A DNA stretch of 38,356 bases from Actinomycetota bacterium (GTDB lineage Bacteria > Actinomycetota > CADDZG01 > JAHWKV01 > JAOPZY01). A program made the translations under genes and the position numbers. The first letter of the stretch is position 1. Each line of letters starts with the position of its first letter. The stretch is from NCBI GenBank assembly GCA_025963875.1, contig JAOPZY010000213.1, positions 1 through 38,356 of the forward strand, written 5' to 3'. The notes beneath the pieces are model-generated. The model was given only the letters and a program-made list of their open reading frames with translations, was not told where the DNA came from and did not search any database. Of the stretch, positions 7,341 through 18,065 are shown piece after piece.

Positions 7341-8399
7341 TTGGCCCCGAGACCGACTGAGCAGGCAGGGATTCCCCCGGGCCCGACCCCGGGGATCCCG
7401 GCCGATGGGGGGAGCGGCACCCCCCCGGTGAAGGACCCCGCTCAACGCCGTTTCGACCGCCTCATCGTCGGGCTCACGCTGCTGCTCGTCGCAGCTCTCA
7501 TTGCAGGGCTGGTGGCCTACACCCATGCCCACGACCAGTCGGCGGCCAAGGCCCGAGCGAGGAGGGAGGCCACCCAGCGGGTGGCGGACGTGAAGCGGGC
7601 GTACCTGGACTACTACGCGGCGTTGGGGCAGACCGACGCCCAACTGAGCATCGCGCCGGTCCAACAGTTCGTCACCACAGCGTGGCTCAAGGACGAACAG
7701 CAGACGCTTCAGGAAGTCACTGCAACGGGCTACCGGTACCGGCTGACCGCAGATCATGATCCGAGGGTCGTCGTGTACTCGGGAGATGCGCTGGCATCGG
7801 TGGATGACAATCTTGTTCGCCACATGACGCCGTTGGACTCGACCACGGGGGCGCCAGCGGGCCCGGAGCAGACGCTTCCGATCCACGCCAGCTACGCGTT
7901 GAAGCTCGACGGCGGACGCTGGCTCGTGGATTCCGAAGTGACGTTCGGATCGGACGGTTCCGATCCGAAGTTCGGTCTCTCCTACGCCGCTGTGCAACGC
8001 CAAAAACCCCTGGCTCAAGGACTCAGCGACCAGATCCAGCGAGACTACCTGGCCTACTGGGAGGCGCGGAAGGAGGCTTACCAGAACCTGGACCCGGCCC
8101 CGATGCGCCGGGCCATCCTCGAGCCCCAACTGAGTACCGCGCTGTCGCTATTGAGCCAACAGCAGCAGGCTAAGGAGGGCTATGCGGTGCATGTCGAGCA
8201 CAACATCCGAATGGCCACCAAGAGCGGCGACAGCGCCTATGTCTACGACACCTTCCTGGATTCTGGCTACTACTTCGATTTTGCTACCAAGTACCCGAAG
8301 CCGTCTGAGCCTCCCCATATCTTGCGCCAGAGCTACGAGATGAAGAAGACCGGCGACACATGGAAAGTCGACTCCGCGGCAGGTCACACAAGCCAATGA
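7341..8399 (+). CDS. Membrane-anchored extracellular protein with NTF2-like/ARC6-IMS-like C-terminal domain
   Basis: About 352 residues from a TTG with GAGG six bases upstream; an earlier in-frame TTG at 7287 overlaps the presumed promoter. A Pro/Gly-rich cytoplasmic segment is followed by one membrane helix (LIVGLTLLLVAALIAGLVAY) and a large extracellular part. Two tandem regions look alike: each starts with an aromatic-rich helix (VKRAYLDYYAAL and IQRDYLAYWEARKEAYQNL) and ends with an antiparallel sheet, like NTF2-like or IMS domains. The second (VEHNIRMATKSGDSAYVYDTFLDSGYYFD) is the clearer. Function unknown. It overlaps the next gene by ATGA, so the products are probably made together. 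Confidence 0.6.
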   Translation: MAPRPTEQAGIPPGPTPGIPADGGSGTPPVKDPAQRRFDRLIVGLTLLLVAALIAGLVAYTHAHDQSAAKARARREATQRVADVKRAYLDYYAALGQTDAQLSIAPVQQFVTTAWLKDEQQTLQEVTATGYRYRLTADHDPRVVVYSGDALASVDDNLVRHMTPLDSTTGAPAGPEQTLPIHASYALKLDGGRWLVDSEVTFGSDGSDPKFGLSYAAVQRQKPLAQGLSDQIQRDYLAYWEARKEAYQNLDPAPMRRAILEPQLSTALSLLSQQQQAKEGYAVHVEHNIRMATKSGDSAYVYDTFLDSGYYFDFATKYPKPSEPPHILRQSYEMKKTGDTWKVDSAAGHTSQ

Positions 8400-9562
8400 G
8401 CGCAAGGCTTGCCGCCAGCATCGCCAGCTGCCTCACCCTGAGTATGATTCCCTCAGCCTGGGCCAGCGGCAGTCAGGTGGCGTGTTCTCCTGGCATGGTA
8501 CAGGCTGAGGCCGCTCGGCCCGGCGACGCGGTTGTGTGTGTCAAGAGGGACGTCGTTGAGGCTGAGCTCCAGGTGAACGTCGGTTCCGCATTCGCTGGCA
8601 GGCCAGGCACCAATGTCCAGCCGGCCACCCCGGCCCGCTCCACCACAAGACCGGCCCCCGCCCCGGCCGCACCCGCGTGCACGTACCGCCAGCTCACTGC
8701 AGCGGAACTCGCCGCGCTGGAAGCGGCGGGGAACGTGCCTGTCTCCAACCCTTCTCCCTCCAGTGCCCCGAGGACGCCTGTTCACGTGCCGTCGCCCACT
8801 CCCGAGCCGATGCCAGGCTTCACGCCGGCACCAGCGGCCTGGGCAGCGCCGGTAGCCACCCGCGCCCCGGCCCCCGCAGCACCGGCACCGGCCCTGCCCA
8901 ACCTCGGGCACCCCGCCGACGAGGCACCCTTCTGGAAGATCTGCGGGGGCGTCACCACCGGCATCGTCTGGTTCAAGATCCCGACGCCGGCCCCCCCGCC
9001 GACGCCGATGCCCGGCCGCTCCGGCCATCCGGCCACCCCGGCGGTGGCGGCCCTCTACACAGTGGGGACCGGCGTCATCGCCCCAAAGATCAACATCGGG
9101 CTCAACCCCGCGCCCTTCGGCATCACGGGGCTGGAGTCGTACTTCTGGGTCGCTGGGTACGACGGATCGACGATCTACCGCTCCGTGCAGGCCACGGATC
9201 CCGCGACCGGCCTCCCGGCGACGGTCGAGCTGCGGGCAATCGCAAAGGAATACAGCTGGAGCTTCGGGGACGGGGCCGCGGTGACCACGACGAGCCTGGG
9301 GGCCGCGTACCCAGCTGCCTCGGACATCCGCCACACCTACGACGTCCGCAGCGACCGCAGCCCCATGGCGACGAACGGGTTGTACCAGGTGCAGGTCACG
9401 GCATCCTTCGATGTCGCCTACCAGGTGAGCGTCCCAGGCGCCGGACTCTCCCCCACCGGCTGGGTCGACTTCGGGGACTTCGGACTCGCGCCGATAAGCT
9501 CGGGTACGGGACAGGGCTACCGGGTGATCGAAGTCGTCAGCAGGCTTGCCGGCGGGCCATGA
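8396..9562 (+). CDS. Secreted Pro-rich protein with PKD-like domain
   Basis: A 388-residue protein whose ATG (8396) overlaps the previous TGA. Residues 1-24 are a signal peptide with a likely cleavage after SMIPSAWA. Mature residues up to about 250 are Pro/Ala/Thr-rich and low in complexity, with a few Cys. The C-terminal third has PKD-type features: YSWSFGDGAAVTT, a GAAYPA turn, IRHTYDVRS and YQVQVTASFDV. PKD folds mediate binding at the cell surface. With the preceding membrane protein it forms a two-gene exported unit of unknown role. No sortase motif or C-terminal anchor is seen. Confidence 0.65.
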   Translation: MSARLAASIASCLTLSMIPSAWASGSQVACSPGMVQAEAARPGDAVVCVKRDVVEAELQVNVGSAFAGRPGTNVQPATPARSTTRPAPAPAAPACTYRQLTAAELAALEAAGNVPVSNPSPSSAPRTPVHVPSPTPEPMPGFTPAPAAWAAPVATRAPAPAAPAPALPNLGHPADEAPFWKICGGVTTGIVWFKIPTPAPPPTPMPGRSGHPATPAVAALYTVGTGVIAPKINIGLNPAPFGITGLESYFWVAGYDGSTIYRSVQATDPATGLPATVELRAIAKEYSWSFGDGAAVTTTSLGAAYPAASDIRHTYDVRSDRSPMATNGLYQVQVTASFDVAYQVSVPGAGLSPTGWVDFGDFGLAPISSGTGQGYRVIEVVSRLAGGP

Positions 9563-9564
9563 GC

Positions 9565-9612
9565 CTCCTTAGGAGTCTTTCGCGCGCCGGCGCGCGAAAG
9601 GCGACTAACCTC
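9565..9612. repeat. 48-nt palindromic repeat, copy B (contains purM stop)
   Basis: The centre is a perfect 24-nt palindrome, CTTTCGCGCGCC (9577-9588) with its complement GGCGCGCGAAAG (9589-9600). The right outer module CTAACCTC (9605-9612) supplies the purM stop (TAG on the minus strand) and the preceding Arg-Gly codons. The left outer module is diverged (CTCCTTAG). It sits between convergent genes, so it could act as a two-way terminator, though no T-tract is present. Confidence 0.75.
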
Positions 9613-10642
9613 GCTCGCCGCCCCTTATCTGGACGCCCTGGCCGGCCACGATCCGGCCGATCTCGAACGCCCGGTGGCCCTCCCGCTCCAGGAGTGCCAG
9701 GGTGGCGGCGACGTCGCCCGGGGCCACCACCGCGATCATGCCGATGCCCATGTTGAAGGTCCGGTCCATCTCGGCCCCGTCCACGGGACCCTCGCGAGCG
9801 ATCAGGTCGAAAATGGGCGGGCGGGGCCAGGCCCGGGCATCGATCTCGGCCCCAAGACCCTCGGGCAGGATCCGGCCGAGGTTCTCGGGGATGCCGCCTC
9901 CGGTGACGTGCGAGAGCCCTTTCACCCCCACCTCGTCGAGCAGGGCCAGGACCGCCGGAGAGTAGATGGCGGTGGGCCGCAGCAGTTCCTCGCCCAGGGT
10001 TCCCTCGAGTCCGGCCGGCCGGGACGAGAGCGCCTCGCCGCCGCGCAGCAGCACCCGTCGGGCGAGGGAATAGCCGTTGGCGTGCAGCCCGGACGAGGCC
10101 ATCCCGATGACTGAATCCCCGGCAGCGATCGAGGCTCCGGTCACCACCTCGTCCCGCTCCACCACGCCGACACAGAAGCCGGCCAGGTCGTAGGAGCCGG
10201 CGGTCAGGTGGCCGGGATGCTCGGCCATCTCGCCGCCGATCAGGGCACAACCGGCCATCCGGCAACCGGCGGCGATGCCGGCCACGATGTCGTCCACGAG
10301 GCTCGGCACCAACCGCTCGATCAGCAGGTAGTCGAGGAAGAACAGCGGCTCGGCCCCCTGGGCAACGACATCGTCCGCCGACATCGCTACCAGGTCGATC
10401 CCGATCGTGTCGTGGCGGCCGAGGCCCTGGGCGACGAGCAGCTTCGTCCCGACGCCGTCCGTGCTGGAGACGAGGAGGGGCTGGCGGTACTTCGCGGGGT
10501 CGAAGGCGAACAGACCCCCGAAGCCGCCCAGGCCTCCGACGACCTCGGGGCGAGCCGTCGACGCGACACTGCGCCGGATGAGGTCGACGGCCCGGCGGCC
10601 GGCCTCGACGTCGACCCCGGCTCCGGCGTACGTCTCAGACAT
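9605..10642 (-). CDS. purM: Phosphoribosylformylglycinamidine cyclo-ligase (AIR synthetase)
   Basis: Fifth step of purine synthesis: ATP-dependent ring closure of FGAM to AIR; cytosolic dimer of the PurM/ThiL fold. 345 residues, the normal length. N-terminal TYAGAGVDVEAG, ATP-binding VSSTDGVGTKLLVA, DLVAMSADDVVAQGAEPLFFLDY, GCALIGGEMAEHPG, and C-terminal FNMGIGMIAVV are all intact. Last gene of the purSQLFM run, 48 bp after purF with a palindromic repeat between. Its last two codons and stop lie inside another copy of that repeat. Confidence 0.96.
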   Translation of the reverse strand: MSETYAGAGVDVEAGRRAVDLIRRSVASTARPEVVGGLGGFGGLFAFDPAKYRQPLLVSSTDGVGTKLLVAQGLGRHDTIGIDLVAMSADDVVAQGAEPLFFLDYLLIERLVPSLVDDIVAGIAAGCRMAGCALIGGEMAEHPGHLTAGSYDLAGFCVGVVERDEVVTGASIAAGDSVIGMASSGLHANGYSLARRVLLRGGEALSSRPAGLEGTLGEELLRPTAIYSPAVLALLDEVGVKGLSHVTGGGIPENLGRILPEGLGAEIDARAWPRPPIFDLIAREGPVDGAEMDRTFNMGIGMIAVVAPGDVAATLALLEREGHRAFEIGRIVAGQGVQIRGGERG

Positions 10643-10650
10643 GGCCCCCG

Positions 10651-10698
10651 GAGGTTAGGAGCCGAGCGCGCGCATCTGCGCGAAAGACGACTAACCTC
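10651..10698. repeat. 48-nt palindromic repeat, copy C (between purF and purM)
   Basis: Perfect 8-bp outer arms GAGGTTAG (10651-10658) and CTAACCTC (10691-10698), with an inner CGCGC/GCGCG stem. It fills the purF-purM gap and supplies the purF stop codon, so both pur genes end Arg-Gly-stop in the same module. Its right half (CGCGAAAGACGACTAACCTC) differs from copy B at one base. Confidence 0.8.
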
Positions 10699-12136
10699 GC
10701 CCGGCTGGCCCGCCGACGACGGGGGGCTGCTCCAGCATGTGCTTGGTGACCGCCACGTGCTCGGGCACCGGGATCGGGTACTCCGAGGAGAAGCACGCCG
10801 TGCAGAACTTCTCGCCCGGGACGTCCGTGGCCGCGACCATGCCCTCGAGGGACAGGTAGTGCAGGGAGTCGGCCTCGAGCTTGGCGCAGATCTCGTCGAC
10901 CGACATCCAGGCCCCGATCAGCTCGTCGCGGTTGGCGGTGTCGATGCCGTAGAAGCACGGCCACTTGATCGGCGGCGACGAGATGCGCAGGTGGACCTCC
11001 CGGGCCCCCGCGTCCCGCAGCATCCGGACGATCTGGGCGGTGGTGTTACCCCGCACGATCGAGTCGTCGACGACGATGAGGCGGCGGCCCTCGATGACCT
11101 CCTGCAGCGGGTTGAGTTTGGCCCGGATGCCCTGCTGGCGGATGAGCTGCGTGGGCTGGATGAAGGTCCGGCCCACGTAGCGGTTCTTCACCAGCCCCTC
11201 GCCGTAGGGGATCCCGGACGCCGCCGCGTACCCGGCAGCCGCCGCGGATGCGGTCTCGGGCACGCCCATCACCAGGTCCCCCTCGACGGGCGACTCCAGG
11301 GCGAGGCGCTGGCCCATCTGGTAGCGGGCCTTGTAGACGCTCTTGCCGAACAGCTTGGAGTCGGGCCGGGCGAAGTAGACAAACTCGAAGATGCACAGCG
11401 CTGGCGTGGCAGGGGCGAACCTGCGGGTCCGCAGGCCGCGCTCGTCGATGATGACCAGCTCGCCAGGCTCGACCTCCCGGATGAACGTCGCTCCGATGAT
11501 GTCGAGGGCGCAGGTCTCCGAGGCGAGGGCGTAGCCCTCCTTCAAGCGACCGAGCACCAGCGGCCGCAGCCCGTGGGGGTCCCGCGCCCCGAAGAGGGTG
11601 ACGGTGTCCATCAGGACCAGGGAGAAGGCCCCCGTGAGCTTCGGCAGGACCTCCATGATCGCCTCCTCGGCGTTCTCCTTCCCGCTGTCGGCGATCAGCG
11701 AGGCGATGACATCGGTGTCCGAGGTGGCGTCGGGGCCGAAGGAATCAGAAGGCTCGCCCGCCAGCTCGGACAGCTCGCGGGTGTTGATCAGGTTGCCGTT
11801 GTGGCCGAGGGCGATCTCGAGGTTGCCGGCAGTCTTGTAGGTGGGCTGGGCGTTCTCCCAGAGGCTGGACCCGGTGGTCGAGTAGCGGACGTGGCCGATG
11901 GCGATGTGACCGGGGAGCGAGGAGAGCTTCTGCTGGTCGAAGACCTGGGAAACAAGGCCCATGTCCTTATAGACGACAATCGTGGCGCCCTCGGAGACCG
12001 CGATGCCCGCCGACTCCTGGCCGCGGTGCTGGAGGGCGAAGAGACCGTAGTAGGCGAGATTGGAAGCTTCGACCCCAGGTGCGTGGATACCGACGACCCC
12101 GCAGGCCTCCTTCGGGCTGTCTACGTGTTCCGGCAT
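10691..12136 (-). CDS. purF: Amidophosphoribosyltransferase
   Basis: First committed purine step: PRPP plus glutamine gives phosphoribosylamine. 481 residues. A short propeptide (MPEHVDSPKEA) precedes the N-terminal nucleophile Cys12 (CGVVGI), as in Bacillus-type enzymes that are processed and carry a 4Fe-4S cluster. Glutaminase motifs: LQHRGQESAGI, GHVRYSTTG, LGHNGNLIN. The PRPP loop is LIVVDDSIVRGNTTAQIV. Candidate cluster cysteines: PALCIFEFVYF, KWPCFYGID and FCTACFSSEYP. Located 41 bp after purL. Confidence 0.96.
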   Translation of the reverse strand: MPEHVDSPKEACGVVGIHAPGVEASNLAYYGLFALQHRGQESAGIAVSEGATIVVYKDMGLVSQVFDQQKLSSLPGHIAIGHVRYSTTGSSLWENAQPTYKTAGNLEIALGHNGNLINTRELSELAGEPSDSFGPDATSDTDVIASLIADSGKENAEEAIMEVLPKLTGAFSLVLMDTVTLFGARDPHGLRPLVLGRLKEGYALASETCALDIIGATFIREVEPGELVIIDERGLRTRRFAPATPALCIFEFVYFARPDSKLFGKSVYKARYQMGQRLALESPVEGDLVMGVPETASAAAAGYAAASGIPYGEGLVKNRYVGRTFIQPTQLIRQQGIRAKLNPLQEVIEGRRLIVVDDSIVRGNTTAQIVRMLRDAGAREVHLRISSPPIKWPCFYGIDTANRDELIGAWMSVDEICAKLEADSLHYLSLEGMVAATDVPGEKFCTACFSSEYPIPVPEHVAVTKHMLEQPPVVGGPAGRG

Positions 12137-12177
12137 GGGCCCAGGTTACCCGACCGAAGCCCCCGTGACCATGATTG

Positions 12178-14393
<2,216 letters not shown>

Positions 14394-14397
<4 letters not shown>

Positions 14398-15122
14398 CGC
14401 ACCCCGGCCCGGAGGCTCCACAACGAGGTCAGCATCGAGTCGAGGACGACCCTGCCGTCCGTCCCTCCGACCGCAGGGTCCACCGCCCGCTCGGGGTGGG
14501 GCATCATCCCGAGCACGTTGCGGCCGGCCGAGAGCACGCCGGCGATGTCGCTCACCGAGCCGTTGGGGTTGTCGGCGTAGCGGAAGGCGATACGGTCCTC
14601 GGCATCCAGCTGGTCCAGCAGTGCCGGTGAGCAGTGGTAGTTGCCCTGGAAGTGGTTGATGGGGATCTCGAGGGCCTGACCCGCCACCGCGGCGGAGGTG
14701 AACGGGCTGTCCGTGGTTTCGACGCGGACGGTGACGGGCCGGCAGATGAACTTGAGGCCGGCGTTCCAGCGGAGGGCACCGGGAAGCAGCCCCGCCTCGC
14801 AGAGGATCTGGAAGCCGTTGCAGATACCGATGACCAGGCCCCCGGCAGCGGCGAAGCGTCGGACCGCCTCCATCACGGGAGAGAAGGCGGCGATGGCCCC
14901 CGTCCGCAGGTAGTCGCCGTACGAGAATCCGCCCGGGAGCACCACGACGTCGAAGCCTCCCAGATCGGTGGCGTGGTGCCAGACGTACTCGGCACGGACC
15001 CCGAGGCACGCGAATGCCTGGAGGACGTCCTGCTCGCAGTTGGAGCCCGGGAAGACGACGATCGCCACCCTCGGCGCCCTCGGGGCGTTCCTCGGCGTCC
15101 AGGAGGAGGAACCGCCGGTCAC
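14394..15122 (-). CDS. purQ: Phosphoribosylformylglycinamidine synthase, glutaminase subunit
   Basis: Class I glutamine amidotransferase that releases ammonia for PurL. 242 residues from a GTG at 15122 that overlaps the purS stop (GTGA); its own stop overlaps the purL start in the same way. An N-terminal extension (TGGSSSWTPRNAPRAP) precedes the usual VAIVVFPGSNCEQD. Oxyanion strand VVLPGGFSYGDYLRTG, nucleophile elbow IGICNGFQIL (Cys), QGNYHC, and MMPHPERAVD (His, Glu) are all present. Confidence 0.96.
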
Positions 15123-15394
15123 GCCGGACCGCCCGCCCGCTCCAGGACGTGGACCTGGAACTCTTCGATCACCGGGTTGGCGAGGAACCGGACGCAGGCC
15201 GCCCGGACGATGGCCTCGGCAGTCTCGGCGTCGGGGGCCTCCACGGCGAGCTCGATGCGTTTGCCAACCCGGACGTCGTGGACGTCGGCGAACCCGAGGG
15301 AGGGGAGGGCACGCTCGATCGTCTGGCCCTGGGGGTCGGAGATGCCGTCCTTGGGCATGACATCCACGGCAACCGCAAAGCGAACCAGCTCCAA
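15119..15394 (-). CDS. purS: Phosphoribosylformylglycinamidine synthase, PurS subunit
   Basis: Small structural subunit that couples PurQ to PurL. The best start is TTG 15394, with a strong AAAGGAGGGG just upstream, giving 91 residues beginning MELVRFAVAVDVMPKDG. The upstream in-frame extension is not PurS-like. Core pattern GISDPQGQTIERALPSLGF and VGKRIELAVEA is typical, and a C-terminal VLERAGGPA follows. First gene of purSQLFM. A TATGGT on the minus strand near 15507-15512 could be the operon's -10. Confidence 0.92.
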   Translation of the reverse strand: MELVRFAVAVDVMPKDGISDPQGQTIERALPSLGFADVHDVRVGKRIELAVEAPDAETAEAIVRAACVRFLANPVIEEFQVHVLERAGGPA

Positions 15395-15659
15395 GGCTCC
15401 CCTCCTTTGGACCTGCCGGCTGAACCTGCCGACCCCATGCCCGCCCCCGCCCAATGACCGGACCCCTAGGGGCAAAGTGTGGGCAAAGTGCCGACATGGG
15501 GGGTTCTACCATACGGATCTGGCCTGCGAGGGCCATGCCGAGGCCAGGGCGGCGCCTAACCGGATAAAGTTGATTGAAGCCACTTCTGGACACTGGTCCT
15601 TGATGGCCACCCGCACTTGCCCATACCCAGGGTACCCGTCAGCAGGGAGGATCGAAGAC
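15395..15659. other. Divergent intergenic region between purS and the CBS-citrate synthase
   Basis: Promoter region for two divergent units. It contains a short tandem repeat (GGGCAAAGTG twice, about 15471-15491), a GC-rich inverted repeat near 15524-15548 (GGCCTGCGAGGGCC) and a TACCATACGG segment that on the minus strand gives TATGGT. No purine riboswitch-like structure was recognised. Confidence 0.4.
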
Positions 15660-17219
15660 ATGGCGAACACGGCGACCAAGGCACCTGCGGTGGAGGACAT
15701 CATGAGCCGGCCGGTGGTCACGGCCAACCCCACCAACTCCGTCGCCACCTGCGCAGGTCTCATGAACGACGCGCATGTCGGATCCGTGGTGGTCCTCGAC
15801 GACGGCAGGGTGGTCGGCATCCTCACGGAGCGCGACCTGGTACGGCTCGCCGCCACCCGGTACGGCTCGGACTGGACCCGGTCCCCCGTCAAGGAATGGA
15901 TGCACGAAGAGGTCGACACGATCGGCCCGGAGACCGCGATCTCCGATGCCTTCCGCACCATCAGCGAGCGCGGCTACCGGCATCTGCCCGTGGTGTCGAA
16001 CGGAGCCCTCGTCGGCATCGTCACGATGCGGGACCTCATGCGGCAGGCCCGCATCCAGCCCGCCGACCGGTATGCCGGCGAGGTGCCGAAGGGCCTGGAG
16101 GGCTTGGCCGTGGCCGAGACGGAGATCGGCGACGTCCGCGGCCAGCAGGGCTTCTTCCACTACCGCCAGTACAGCGGTGTCGACCTGGCCGAGAAGCGCA
16201 GCTTCGAGGACGTCTGGCACCTGATGTTCGAGGGAGAGCTCCCGACGGCGGCGCAGGCAAAGGCTTTCCGCGAGGAGACCGTGCCCCTCAGGGGGATCCC
16301 GGCCGCCGTGAAGCCCCTGTTGCCGGGCATCGCCACGCTGGGCAAGAACTTCGTGCCGCTGCAGGCTGCGAAGGCCGCCTACAGCCTGGTGTGCAACGAG
16401 CTGGGCTTCAAGACCTGGCTGGAGATCGAGCGCTCGGAGCTGCGGGACCAGGCGCTGCGGACCGTGGCGATCTTCCCGACGCTCGTGACCGCCCTCTACC
16501 GGCTGAACCAGGCCCTGGAACCCGTCGAGCCGAACCTCGAGCTGAGCCACGCCGCCAACTACCTCTACATGCTGACGGGCGAGGTGCCGTCCCCCGAGCG
16601 GGCCCGGGCCGTCGAGCAGTACCTGATGCTCACCATCGACCACGGGCTCAACGCCTCGACGTTCTCGGCCCGGGTCATCACCTCGACCGGCGCCGACCTG
16701 GGCTCAGCGATCGCGGGGGCGCTCGGCGCCCTCTCGGGCCCGCTGCACGGCGGCGCCCCGAGCCTGGCCCTCAAGATGCTCGCGGAGATCGGCACCCGGG
16801 AGAATGCCGACCCGTGGCTCCGGGAGCGGGTGCTGGCAGGCCAGCGCCTGATGGGGTTCGGGCACCGGGTCTACAAGACGGACGACCCACGCTCGACCAT
16901 GCTGCGGGGCGTCGCCGAACGCCTCGACGGGGAGCGGGTCGAGTTCGCCAAGTTCATCGAGAAGCGGGCGGTCGAGATCCTGGAGGAACTGAAGCCGGGC
17001 CGGGCGCTCTACCCCAACGTGGAGTTCTACGCAGGCATCGTCATGAACATGATCGGCATGCCCGACACCTTGTTCACTCCGACGTTTGCCTGCAGCCGGA
17101 TGGTCGGCTGGACCGCCCACATCCTCGAACAGGCCGCCGACAACCGTCTCATCCGACCCAGCGGCCACTACATCGGACCGGAGCCGCCCGCCCCGGTGCC
17201 CGACGCCGAGGCCTCCTGA
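15660..17219 (+). CDS. Citrate synthase with N-terminal tandem CBS domains
   Basis: Condenses acetyl-CoA and oxaloacetate to citrate (or acts on propionyl-CoA). 519 residues, about 140 longer than a bare enzyme. Residues about 8-135 are a CBS pair (VEDIMSRPVVTANP, VGILTERDLVRLA, VKEWMHEEVDTI, RHLPVVSNGALVGIVTMRDLM), known to bind adenine nucleotides. The rest is citrate synthase: HGLNASTFSARV, the GFGHRVYKTDDPR signature with catalytic His, and FTPTFACSRMVGWTAHILEQ. The usual Asp of NVDFY is Glu (NVEFY), which I recall also in mycobacterial CitA, whose C-terminus is likewise similar. ATG 15660 follows AGGGAGGA. The fusion suggests control by cellular energy state. Confidence 0.9.
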   Translation: MANTATKAPAVEDIMSRPVVTANPTNSVATCAGLMNDAHVGSVVVLDDGRVVGILTERDLVRLAATRYGSDWTRSPVKEWMHEEVDTIGPETAISDAFRTISERGYRHLPVVSNGALVGIVTMRDLMRQARIQPADRYAGEVPKGLEGLAVAETEIGDVRGQQGFFHYRQYSGVDLAEKRSFEDVWHLMFEGELPTAAQAKAFREETVPLRGIPAAVKPLLPGIATLGKNFVPLQAAKAAYSLVCNELGFKTWLEIERSELRDQALRTVAIFPTLVTALYRLNQALEPVEPNLELSHAANYLYMLTGEVPSPERARAVEQYLMLTIDHGLNASTFSARVITSTGADLGSAIAGALGALSGPLHGGAPSLALKMLAEIGTRENADPWLRERVLAGQRLMGFGHRVYKTDDPRSTMLRGVAERLDGERVEFAKFIEKRAVEILEELKPGRALYPNVEFYAGIVMNMIGMPDTLFTPTFACSRMVGWTAHILEQAADNRLIRPSGHYIGPEPPAPVPDAEAS

Positions 17220-17249
17220 TCGGGGCTGAGGCCCGGGGCCCCTCGAAGA

Positions 17250-17276
17250 AACGCAAAACGCGCCCCTGAGGGCGCG
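17250..17276 (-). terminator. Intrinsic terminator for the small acidic protein gene
   Basis: On the minus strand CGCGCCC, loop TCAG, GGGCGCG (17259-17276) is followed by TTTTGCGTTT. It lies 20 bp past the stop of the 60-aa gene at 17297-17479. It may also slow plus-strand readthrough from citrate synthase, but the T-tract serves the minus strand. Confidence 0.75.
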
Positions 17277-17296
17277 CTCTGCAAAGGCGGTCGTAC

Positions 17297-17479
17297 CTAC
17301 CCGGTCTCCGACTCTCCCGCCTGGTTCGGGGTCTGGGCGGTGGGGTCTGCAGCCGGGTGGTGAGGGATGTCCGACTGGTCTGGCGTCTGCACCTTCGGGA
17401 AGTCGGTGCTCACGCCCTCGGTGTTGACGAGAGCCTCTTCGTTCGCCTGCGGGTCCAGTTGCTCCTGTTCGGTGGCCAT
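17297..17479 (-). CDS. Small acidic, probably disordered protein
   Basis: A 60-residue hydrophilic protein rich in Gln, Asp, Glu, Pro and Thr, with no hydrophobic core and no cysteine. The ATG follows a near-perfect GGGAGGTG ribosome site and an intrinsic terminator follows the stop, so this is a genuine monocistronic gene despite its size. The composition suggests an intrinsically disordered protein; function unknown. Confidence 0.65.
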   Translation of the reverse strand: MATEQEQLDPQANEEALVNTEGVSTDFPKVQTPDQSDIPHHPAADPTAQTPNQAGESETG

Positions 17480-17586
17480 AGGGCACCTCCCTTGGGCACG
17501 CTCGGTGTCATCGGTCCTGCGTGTGCCCGTACTGTTTTTGTACCCTGACCACCGCAGAACATTCCTGGCGGGTTTCCGCCCGATTG

Positions 17587-18006
17587 CTACGCGGTTTCCA
17601 CGGCGGCCCTGATCAGGTCCCGCTCCGACTTGAACGACGCTCTGCCCAGCGCCTCGCTCGGGTCGAGAACGGCGACCTCCTCCGTCTCGAAATCGTGGGC
17701 GGTCGGATCGCCCCCGGTGGCCCGCATCAGGAAGTAGTGGACGAACTTGTGCACCCGGGCGGATCGGATCTTGTCGACGTACCAGTAGTCAATCGTCGGC
17801 AGCGGCGAGACGATCTCGACCTCGAGCCCCGTCTCCTCCATGGCCTCCCTGCGGGCTGCATCCGGGACCGCCTCCCCCGGCTCCACCAGGCCTTTGGGGA
17901 GGCCCCAGTGCAGGTCGCCGCCGAACGTGCGCCGGGCAGTGAGCACGACGCGCCCGTCCTCGTCGAGGATCACGCCACCGGCCGAGACGACGGTCTCCGT
18001 CTGCAT
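17587..18006 (-). CDS. NUDIX hydrolase
   Basis: A 139-residue single-domain NUDIX protein. The box reads G-LVEPG-E-AVPDAAR-REAMEETGL and fits GX5EX7REUXEEXGU exactly, so the metal-binding glutamates are present. The N-terminal strand ETVVSAGGVILDEDGRVVLTARR and the WGLPKGLVEPGE approach resemble the MutT/Ap4A-hydrolase group, which cleaves nucleoside diphosphates linked to another moiety. The substrate cannot be deduced. It is divergent from the deacetylase-family gene, with 59 bp between starts containing an inverted repeat GCCGA/TCGGC (about 18031-18046). Confidence 0.88.
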   Translation of the reverse strand: MQTETVVSAGGVILDEDGRVVLTARRTFGGDLHWGLPKGLVEPGEAVPDAARREAMEETGLEVEIVSPLPTIDYWYVDKIRSARVHKFVHYFLMRATGGDPTAHDFETEEVAVLDPSEALGRASFKSERDLIRAAVETA

Positions 18007-18065
18007 TCAGGGCAGAATATGCCGTGCGCCGACATAATTCGGCACCGATTTGTGGGAAGGAACCG

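Noticed and set aside
15395-15659. Purine riboswitch upstream of purS
   Set aside because: No conserved aptamer core or expression platform could be seen on the minus strand.
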